Source: a virus
IMG/VR virus record: IMGVR_UViG_3300044624_001129
Span: 1 to 25,682 of that record
DNA: 25,682 bases
Strand: one strand, 5' to 3'
Part shown: positions 20,383 through 25,682 of the stretch, piece after piece
How the letters are laid out: each line of letters starts with the position of its first letter
Position numbering within the stretch: the stretch's first letter is position 1
The notes under the pieces: generated by a model
Told to the model about the DNA's origin: nothing
Databases searched by the model: none
Seen by the model: the letters and a program-made list of their open reading frames with translations, nothing else
Made by a program: the position numbers and the translations under genes

Positions 20383-21161
20383 GCCAAGGCAATACAAATC
20401 AAGAAGAAGAACAACAGGCCGAACTTCCAGCGATGCCCCCTATCGGGTCTATCGGTGGCGGTGGGTATTCGCTACTGCCCGATGTTCAATTACCACAACG
20501 TCGTGTCAAAGGCGTTTCTCAAACCCTTGGTCAACCAAACCAAAAAGACATTCTTCCATCAACCACCAGTGGTAACGAGTTCATTTATGTTGGTCAGAAC
20601 CTTGTCAACAGTCAAGGTATTCTTGTGCGTGGGCAGTACACCGAAGATGAGGCGTATTCAGAACTAGCGAAGTTGCCGTTAGCAGAACGCCGTGCATTAC
20701 AAAACCTTCTGTATTCAGTAGGCGCATACGGCAGTTCTAAGCCGTCACGCTCAGGTTTCAACTCATCTGACTTCTCCGCTATGCGCGAAGCGATGCTGTA
20801 CGCCAACGCTAAAGGTGTAACACTTGATGTTGCTACAGCAATGATGGCATCAGAACTTGGTGGTGCAGGAGCCGGTGGCGGGCAACGTATCCGTACCACA
20901 CCAAAACAGGATCTTCAAGCGGTGTTCCGCCAGGCATCTGGTCAAATCCTTGGCCGTCGTTTATCTGATGCTGAAGTTGAAAAGTTTGTGAAGGCATACA
21001 ACCGTCAGGAAGTATCTGAGGCTATGGGTGGTGCTGCGGCTCCGTCGGTTCAGACTGCCGCCACACAAGCAGTTGAGGCTGCGGCTCCTGATGAGGCTGC
21101 GGCTATGGGGGCTTTACAGTTGACGAACATTATTGATTCCGCAATCAAGGAGCTTGGCTAA
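20379..21161 (+). CDS. Putative virion-associated protein
   Basis: A 260-residue protein that overlaps the giant gene by 4 bases (ATGA), with AGAGGTAGAAG as ribosome binding site. The N-terminus is acidic and Gly/Pro-rich (NQEEEQQAELPAMPPIGSIG) and likely disordered. The middle (about 85-150) is helical (EDEAYSELAKLPLAERRALQ). Residues about 178-215 carry DLQAVFRQASGQILGRRLSD followed by AEVEKFVKAYNRQE, a 'LGR.LS..E...F...Y...E' motif seen in structural-region proteins of related phages. The tail is Ala-rich. It probably belongs to the same internal-virion set as its neighbours; function is unknown. Confidence 0.65.
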   Translation: MSQGNTNQEEEQQAELPAMPPIGSIGGGGYSLLPDVQLPQRRVKGVSQTLGQPNQKDILPSTTSGNEFIYVGQNLVNSQGILVRGQYTEDEAYSELAKLPLAERRALQNLLYSVGAYGSSKPSRSGFNSSDFSAMREAMLYANAKGVTLDVATAMMASELGGAGAGGGQRIRTTPKQDLQAVFRQASGQILGRRLSDAEVEKFVKAYNRQEVSEAMGGAAAPSVQTAATQAVEAAAPDEAAAMGALQLTNIIDSAIKELG

Positions 21162-22546
21162 TGTCTGAACAGGTTTTGAACACTAAACAGGATTATGCAA
21201 ATCGTCTTTTGCGTTTGCAGGAACTTATCAATAGCAACGATAAATACATTGGTCAACAACCACAGTTTTCTTCTAGATACAACGAAGCGGTCAGTACACG
21301 TCAAAAACTGGTGAAAGACTATCTGCAAACCGTTGTTGACATGAGAACAAAATTTGGTGTTGTCGGTTCAGATTTCAAAGTTGTCAAAACTGTTCCCAAA
21401 TCTTTGACCGACCTTTTGGATTTGGCTAATGGAAACAACATTGAAGATGTCGTTCAAATTGTTGTACCACAAGTTTTGTCTAAAAGGATTTCTCCTGCAA
21501 CTGCTCAATCTGCTGGAAGTTGGGGCATTGCTGCTACCCCTGCACAAATCAAAGCAGTAAAACAAAAAGCAGTACAAGGACCCAAACTTTCTGAACCTGG
21601 TGCAGAAGTGGTTACTGGTCCTACAGGTACTACTGGACCAACAGAACCGACTACGGGAGGTGGAGGAACTGGTGGCGGTACAGACAAAACCAAGAAACCT
21701 GCACTCCCAAAGAATTGGGAAGCACAGTTCCGCCGTATGTTCCCCGAACAATCATGGCTACTTGACCTTGACAAAACCAAATACCCAAAACTGTTCTCAC
21801 TCATCCAGCGCGGTATCTCCGATCGGATGTACGAAACCGCTGAAGGTCAGCAACGTTTCGCAGCAGAACTAAGAAACACTGATTTCTATGTCGAGTTGCG
21901 TAACACAGACAAGGTACGCCAAATCAAATCACTTGTTGGTGATCTTGGATTTGACTCCGTACCGTTCAACAAGTTCCTGACCACAGCATCCAACATGGGA
22001 TGGGAAGGCGAAACCCTTCAACAAGAGGTCTATAAAGAAGCGTTCCGTAAGAACGAAACAGGCCAGTATGTCAACCCGACAGCCGTTACCCGCGCCAAAG
22101 CATCCAACAACTATCTTGCTATCGCCAACATCGGCAAAGCGTATTTCAGCCAGGTAGCAGACAGCACCGTTGAGAACGCCCTTACCGGTGGTATCACCAA
22201 TGAAGATGTGCAACGTCAACAGCGTGAACTAGCCAAAACAAAGTACGGTCATTTGTCTAACTTGATTGAGCAAGGTTTGACTTTGCAGGAACTTTCTTCA
22301 CCATTCCAACAGCAGGCTGCTTCCATCCTTGAACGCTCCACCGATTCGATTGACATGGGGCAAGCAATGTTTGAAGCGGCATACAACTATGGCGAGACAG
22401 GTCAGAAGCGGATGATGACATCGGGTGAGTGGGAAATTCTTCTCCGATCAGATGCGAAGTACGGTTGGGATAAAACCGAGAACGCTAAACGTGAAGCTCG
22501 CCAACTTGCCAGCAGTATCTCTCAAGCCTTTGGAAAGGTTATGTAA
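21161..22546 (+). CDS. Putative virion-associated protein with Gly/Thr-rich linker
   Basis: A 461-residue protein with two parts. Part one (about 1-140) is helical (DYANRLLRLQELINSNDKYI). A low-complexity linker follows at about 150-180 (VTGPTGTTGPTEPTTGGGGT). Part two (about 185-461) is helical with conserved-looking blocks: FRRMFPEQSWLLDLD, LRNTDFYVELRNT, and near the end SGEWEILLRSDAKYGWDKTE with NAKREARQLASSISQAFGKV, which I have the impression of seeing in other actinophage structural regions. Starts and stops are coupled to both neighbours. It may be a second internal virion component or a head-to-tail factor. Confidence 0.65.
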   Translation: MSEQVLNTKQDYANRLLRLQELINSNDKYIGQQPQFSSRYNEAVSTRQKLVKDYLQTVVDMRTKFGVVGSDFKVVKTVPKSLTDLLDLANGNNIEDVVQIVVPQVLSKRISPATAQSAGSWGIAATPAQIKAVKQKAVQGPKLSEPGAEVVTGPTGTTGPTEPTTGGGGTGGGTDKTKKPALPKNWEAQFRRMFPEQSWLLDLDKTKYPKLFSLIQRGISDRMYETAEGQQRFAAELRNTDFYVELRNTDKVRQIKSLVGDLGFDSVPFNKFLTTASNMGWEGETLQQEVYKEAFRKNETGQYVNPTAVTRAKASNNYLAIANIGKAYFSQVADSTVENALTGGITNEDVQRQQRELAKTKYGHLSNLIEQGLTLQELSSPFQQQAASILERSTDSIDMGQAMFEAAYNYGETGQKRMMTSGEWEILLRSDAKYGWDKTENAKREARQLASSISQAFGKVM

Positions 22547-23412
22547 TGGAAGACCAGTCAGCATTTGACATTCTTGTGAACACACTGAAGTTTTACGGGT
22601 TGGTGACAGATACCGATACCCGTCTTGTTGACGCAATCAGGACTGCATGGACAGGGAAAGTAATCGGCCCTGAATCCACTGTTGACGACATCGGTATTCA
22701 GTTGCGTGACAATCCTGTGTTTCAGGAACGATTCCCCGCAAACCAAGCACTCAAAGCAGCAGGCAAACCGCAGTACAGCGTCAGCCAATACCTTCGTCTT
22801 GAAGGCGACTACAAGCAAGCCCTTCAAAACGCTGGTATGCCCGCAGGGTTCTACGACCAACCACAAGACTTTCAGAACTTCATCGCCAACGATGTCTCTG
22901 TACAAGAAGTCGAGGCTCGCGCACAACTCGGATACCAAGCTGTCCGTCAAGCCCCACCCCAAGTAGTCGCTGAATTCCAACGTCTCTACGGAGTATCCGA
23001 AGGAGAACTGGCCGCCTACTTCATTGACCCTCAACGGATGCGACCCACCTTTGATCGTTACGAAGCAGAACGCCAAGCCCGTTCAGCCCAGATCGCTGCG
23101 GCTGGAACCACCCAAGCAGGGATGACAATAGGTAGAGCGCAAGCCGAAGAACTTGCCCGTGCCGGTATTTCAGGTGAGCAAGCACAAGCAGGGTTCCAAG
23201 CATTAGGCGAAAGTCAAGGACTGTTCCAAGCGCAGATGCAAGGTGAAGAAACCATCAGCCAAGAACAAGCTATTGCTGGAACATTCGGCACAAACGCTGA
23301 AGCACGTAAGGCAATCACAGATCGTCGCCGTCGCCGTCAAGCAGAGTTTGAAGCAGGCGGTTCATTCGCAACAAGCCAAGGTACACAAACAGGATTGACT
23401 ACCATCGGCTAG
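22546..23412 (+). CDS. Putative virion-associated protein
   Basis: A 288-residue protein whose ATG overlaps the preceding stop (TAATG). It opens with AFDILVNTLKFYGLVTDTDT and then IQLRDNPVFQERFPANQALK, which loosely echoes the LRNTDFYVELRNT block of the previous gene. Next come SVSQYLRLEGDYKQALQNAG and MPAGFYDQPQDFQNFIANDV, a pattern I associate with internal virion or MuF-adjacent proteins. The C-terminal 100 residues are Gln/Ala/Glu-rich helix with a basic RRRRR cluster (about 260). It is the last gene before a regulatory gap. The possible relationship to the previous gene is a visual impression only. Confidence 0.66.
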   Translation: MEDQSAFDILVNTLKFYGLVTDTDTRLVDAIRTAWTGKVIGPESTVDDIGIQLRDNPVFQERFPANQALKAAGKPQYSVSQYLRLEGDYKQALQNAGMPAGFYDQPQDFQNFIANDVSVQEVEARAQLGYQAVRQAPPQVVAEFQRLYGVSEGELAAYFIDPQRMRPTFDRYEAERQARSAQIAAAGTTQAGMTIGRAQAEELARAGISGEQAQAGFQALGESQGLFQAQMQGEETISQEQAIAGTFGTNAEARKAITDRRRRRQAEFEAGGSFATSQGTQTGLTTIG

Positions 23413-23420
23413 GTCGTTGC

Positions 23421-23442
23421 GTAACATAAAAAGTTATGTAAC
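23421..23442 (+). promoter_or_regulatory. Inverted repeat and possible promoter before scaffold-capsid genes
   Basis: GTAACATAA-AAAG-TTATGTAAC is a 22-base near-perfect palindrome (one A:A mismatch) nine bases after a stop codon. TTGCGT (23417-23422) followed by 16 bases and TAACAA could be a weak sigma-A promoter over it. GTTATGTAA is also found at 10104-10112. This is a likely control point for separate, stronger expression of the scaffold and capsid genes. Confidence 0.45.
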
Positions 23443-23468
23443 AATAAACCCGATCCCGATGGGAGGAC

Positions 23469-23494
23469 TTGCTAATCGCCCCCCGAATTAGCAA
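23469..23494 (+). promoter_or_regulatory. Hairpin TTGCTAAT/ATTAGCAA in the scaffold leader
   Basis: A perfect 8-bp inverted repeat around a C-rich 10-base loop (CGCCCCCCGA). No U-tract follows, so it is not a standard terminator. It lies 85 bases before the scaffold start, in the probable mRNA leader. It could stabilise the abundant scaffold-capsid transcript or bind a protein. Confidence 0.45.
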
Positions 23495-23578
23495 CGAACA
23501 TAATGGGGTGCAACAACCAAAGGAGCCACTGTTCTTCCTCCAAGACCAGTGCGGCCTTCAAACTCAGGAGAGTGCCAT

Positions 23579-24046
23579 ATGTCAAATTTTGACGATTATT
23601 CGGAAGAAGATTTCACGGAGCAAGAATCCTCAAACGGCGGAAACCCCGTTCGACAGAGGATGAAGCAACTGGAGAAAGACCTACGAGAAGCCCAAAAGCA
23701 ACTCGCAGCATCCGCCGAAGTCCAAAAGAAGTTGGCATTTGTAGAAGCAGGTATTCCACTTGATTCTCCAATGTCGAAATACTTCATCAAGGGCTACGAC
23801 GGTGAACTAACCCCAGAAGCAATTCGTGAAGCGGCTCAAGAGGCACAGTTGATTGCACCAATACAACAGGTCGCTGATACTGACAAGCAGGCTTGGCGCG
23901 AGACAAACAAAATCGCGGCAGGTTCAGAAGTTAGTCCAGCACCACCAGGGTGGATTCAACGCATCGAAGCCGCTAATTCAGAACAAGAAATCATGTCAAT
24001 CTTTGCCGAGGCACAAGCCCAAGGTATTGATCTTGGGGATTTATAA
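23579..24046 (+). CDS. Capsid scaffolding protein (putative)
   Basis: A 155-residue acidic, mostly helical protein directly before the major capsid gene, which is the standard place for a scaffold. It has an acidic start (MSNFDDYSEEDFTEQESSNG), a coiled coil (VRQRMKQLEKDLREAQKQLA, about 24-50), LAFVEAGIPLDSPMSKYFIK (a motif common in phage scaffolds: '..G.d..sp.ak.F...Y.G'), and helices to the end (IDLGDL). The ATG at 23579 is chosen for the AGGAG 8 bases upstream; the frame extends upstream only to 23549. It would guide capsid assembly and then leave. Confidence 0.82.
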   Translation: MSNFDDYSEEDFTEQESSNGGNPVRQRMKQLEKDLREAQKQLAASAEVQKKLAFVEAGIPLDSPMSKYFIKGYDGELTPEAIREAAQEAQLIAPIQQVADTDKQAWRETNKIAAGSEVSPAPPGWIQRIEAANSEQEIMSIFAEAQAQGIDLGDL

Positions 24047-24075
24047 AAACTTCAACCCTGTAAAGGAACCCCAAA

Positions 24076-25056
24076 ATGGCTGATTATTACGCAGCAGAAA
24101 CCGGTACAGCAAACCTGTCCGTTGACCAGACCGCCTTCGAGAAGCTCGCATACTTCGCTCTCCGTGACGAAATGTACTTCGACCAGTTCGCAGACGTTCA
24201 GGCCACCAACGCCACCAACCCTGGCGCAACTGTCACATTCACCATCTTCCAAGACATGGCTGCCGCTACAACGGCCCTTGGCGAAGCAGAAGACGTAACC
24301 CCTGTTGCTTTGAGCGACAGCCAAGTTTCTGTCACATTGAACGAGTACGGTAACGCAACGGTCACCACCGCCAAGCTCCGTGCAACCTCGTTCCTTCCTG
24401 TTGACCCAATCGCCGCTAACGCTGTTGGTTACAACGCTGGTTTGTCAATCGACACCATCGCCCGTAACGCAATCCAAGCTGGCACCAACGTCATCTACGC
24501 AACCGGTGGAGCAACCGATCCTTCAAGCCGTACAACCATCAACTCCGACGACGTTCTTACAGCGAACGACGTACGCCGTGTTGTTGCACAGCTTCGTAAG
24601 GCAAACGTTCCAACACTCAACGGTTCGTATGTCGGAATGATCCACCCTGACGTTTCCTACGACTTCCGTAGCGCAACAGACGCAGCAGCATGGCGTACCC
24701 CTGCTAACTACGTCAACCCACAGGGCATCTACACCGGTGAAATCGGAATGTTTGAAGGTGTTCGTTTCGTTGAGGCTCCACGCGCCCCATTGTTTGCGAA
24801 CGCATCTGACAACTCAGGTTCCGCTGGAACGATTGACGTGTACGGCACATTGATCATGGGTCGCCAGGCTCTTGCTAAGGGTATCTCCCTTGGTGGCGAG
24901 TACGGCGCACAGCCTTCAATGGTGTACGGCACAGTGACCGACATCCTCAAGCGTTTCCGCCCAGTGGGTTGGAAGCACTTCGTTGGTTACGGCGTGTTCC
25001 GTCAGGAAGCTCTCCGTCGTATTGAGTCGGCTTCGTCGATTGGCACCAACGCCTAA
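24076..25056 (+). CDS. Major capsid protein, N4-gp56 family
   Basis: A 326-residue HK97-fold-type shell protein. The run VTFTIFQDMAAATTALGEAE followed by DVTPVALSDSQVSVTLNEYG and NATVTTAKLRATS is typical of the N4-gp56 family. So are VYATGG-like and DVRRVVAQLRKANVPTLNGS blocks, SYVGMIHPDVSYDFRSATDA and IGMFEGVRFVEAPRAP. The C-terminal RPVGWKHFVGYGVFRQEALR is also characteristic. AAGGAACC precedes the ATG. Codon choice here is C-rich and uniform (AAC, GAC, ATC), as expected for a highly expressed gene. A strong terminator follows. This family is found in N4-like podoviruses and also in siphoviruses, so it does not fix the tail type. Confidence 0.92.
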   Translation: MADYYAAETGTANLSVDQTAFEKLAYFALRDEMYFDQFADVQATNATNPGATVTFTIFQDMAAATTALGEAEDVTPVALSDSQVSVTLNEYGNATVTTAKLRATSFLPVDPIAANAVGYNAGLSIDTIARNAIQAGTNVIYATGGATDPSSRTTINSDDVLTANDVRRVVAQLRKANVPTLNGSYVGMIHPDVSYDFRSATDAAAWRTPANYVNPQGIYTGEIGMFEGVRFVEAPRAPLFANASDNSGSAGTIDVYGTLIMGRQALAKGISLGGEYGAQPSMVYGTVTDILKRFRPVGWKHFVGYGVFRQEALRRIESASSIGTNA

Positions 25057-25080
25057 TTATTGACTGAACCCAGTTAGCGG

Positions 25081-25119
25081 AAGCCCCCTGTCAGAAATGG
25101 CGGGGGGCTTTTGCTTTGT
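25081..25119 (+). terminator. Strong intrinsic terminator after the capsid gene
   Basis: AAGCCCCC pairs with GGGGGGCTT around a 13-base loop, followed by TTTTGCTTT. GC-rich stem plus U-tract gives a classical rho-independent terminator 25 bases after the capsid stop. It would cap the abundant capsid mRNA and lower expression of later genes. Confidence 0.85.
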
Positions 25120-25158
25120 GTTATTGTCTTTGCACCAACGAGTTTTTGGAGATTTGAA

Positions 25159-25497
25159 ATGGCAGCAAAAAAGGCTCCTGCTAAGAAGATGGCACCTGCA
25201 AAGAAGTCAGCTCCGAAGAAGTCTGGCAATAGTGGCTCTGCTAACGCAGCAGAGAAGCGTGTTATGGATAGGAAAAAATCCAAACCAGTTGAGCCTGGCG
25301 ATGCTTACTCTCCGTCAAAAACAGGAGATATGGGTAGGCAACGTGCTGCGGCTCGTATGAATAGGCCAGATCGAGAGTGGAATCGCATTGAGATGGACAG
25401 CCCAACAACAGGTGGGTACCTATATGACGAAAGCACAAAACGAAAAATGATTGCCAACTTTGCGTATGGTCCCGCAAAAAACAAAAAGAAGAAGTAA
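25159..25497 (+). CDS. Lysine-rich basic protein with histone H1-like N-terminus
   Basis: A 112-residue very basic protein. The first 25 residues repeat AAKKAPAKK, MAPAKKSAPKK, the Lys/Ala/Pro pattern of histone H1 tails and bacterial H1-like proteins. The middle has DREWNRIEMDSPTTGGYLYD, and the end is AKNKKKK. The ATG at 25159 has GGAG 9 bases before it; the longer frame from 25111 runs into the terminator. TGTGTTAT (25117-25124) just after the terminator may belong to its own promoter. It could neutralise packaged DNA, but it could also be a small head protein with a basic tail. I cannot separate these. Confidence 0.7.
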   Translation: MAAKKAPAKKMAPAKKSAPKKSGNSGSANAAEKRVMDRKKSKPVEPGDAYSPSKTGDMGRQRAAARMNRPDREWNRIEMDSPTTGGYLYDESTKRKMIANFAYGPAKNKKKK

Positions 25498-25512
25498 CTT
25501 CTTTTATTCAAC

Positions 25513-25682
25513 ATGGCTACGTTCAGTCCCCCAACAGACAACTTTGTGTATTGGGCCGAAGACGGTGAAGAAGGAATCTTTTCGTATCTGAAGCCTGGTC
25601 GTCGCGGAAGAAACGTATTCAAACTGACCGACGGTTCCTTCACCGAGTATCAACCAATGGATCAGGACAGCATCGCCATCAC
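25513..25682 (+). CDS. Small structural-region protein (3' truncated by window edge)
   Basis: Open from ATG 25513 to the end of the window, at least 56 residues, and cut by the edge. It reads MATFSPPTDNFVYWAEDGEE and later GRRGRNVFKLTDGSFTEYQP. The 'RGRNVFKLTDGSFTE.QP' segment is familiar from small beta-rich proteins encoded next to capsid genes in actinophages. A function such as head decoration or head completion is possible but unproven. No strong ribosome binding site was seen (CTTCTTTTATTCAAC before the ATG). Confidence 0.62.
   Translation, partial: MATFSPPTDNFVYWAEDGEEGIFSYLKPGRRGRNVFKLTDGSFTEYQPMDQDSIAI

Noticed and set aside
21600-21690. Gly/Thr/Pro string as a collagen-like or tail-fibre repeat
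   Set aside because: Only a few GPT-type units in one short linker; not enough for a collagen repeat.
1-25682. CRISPR arrays, insertion sequences, integrase and attachment sites
   Set aside because: No regularly spaced repeats, transposase or integrase motifs, or paired att-like repeats were found when reading the window.

Overview
The window looks like about 25.7 kb of the genome of a tailed bacteriophage (or a prophage without visible integration genes) that infects an actinobacterium. The phage calls rest on a terminase large subunit, a portal protein, a scaffold-like protein and an N4-gp56-type major capsid protein in order, plus a recombination cassette. The actinobacterial host is inferred from a WhiB-family regulator, an Rpf-like cell-wall transglycosylase, a DpdA-type 7-deazaguanine transglycosylase of the kind known from mycobacterial and Streptomyces phages, and many small proteins with actinophage-style motifs. 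No integrase, CI-type repressor, tRNA, rRNA, insertion sequence or CRISPR array was seen. Both window edges cut genes, so the phage continues on each side.

The layout has three blocks. (1) 1-5192, rightward: a DNA recombination and replication module. It holds a YqaJ/RecB-type exonuclease, a Rad52/Erf-like annealing protein, a ribbon-helix-helix protein, several small proteins, an Hjc-like Holliday junction resolvase, a degenerate nuclease-like protein, a secreted Rpf-like transglycosylase, an HNH endonuclease, SSB, and finally WhiB. Genes overlap by 1-10 bases throughout. A strong hairpin at 5196-5231 separates this block from the next. (2) 5253-9831, leftward: sixteen tightly packed small genes, two of them only 55-57 codons long. 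Many carry Cys-x2-Cys zinc-ribbon motifs, and many start behind a near-identical G-rich ribosome binding site. Two almost identical sigma-A-type promoters (8593-8621 and 9875-9903) drive this block leftward; it has the look of an early host-takeover operon. (3) 10774-25682, rightward: the late block. It holds DpdA, TerL with an N-terminal helix-turn-helix, portal, a small protein, a 1539-residue putative internal virion protein, three further putative virion proteins, scaffold, major capsid protein, a strong terminator, a lysine-rich basic protein, and the start of a further small virion-type gene.

Between blocks 2 and 3 lies about 870 bases (9904-10773) with no convincing gene. It contains CAAC-rich direct repeats, long G-runs, inverted repeats and a set of mutually exclusive hairpins. 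It is the natural candidate for an origin, a packaging site, or the control region of the late operon.

The most interesting element is the DpdA-like protein at the head of the packaging operon. It implies that this phage replaces some guanines in its DNA with a 7-deazaguanine, although no preQ0 synthesis genes lie in the window. The presence of an N4-gp56-type capsid, a giant protein between portal and capsid, and no tail tape measure so far hints at a podovirus-like particle, but that is inference.
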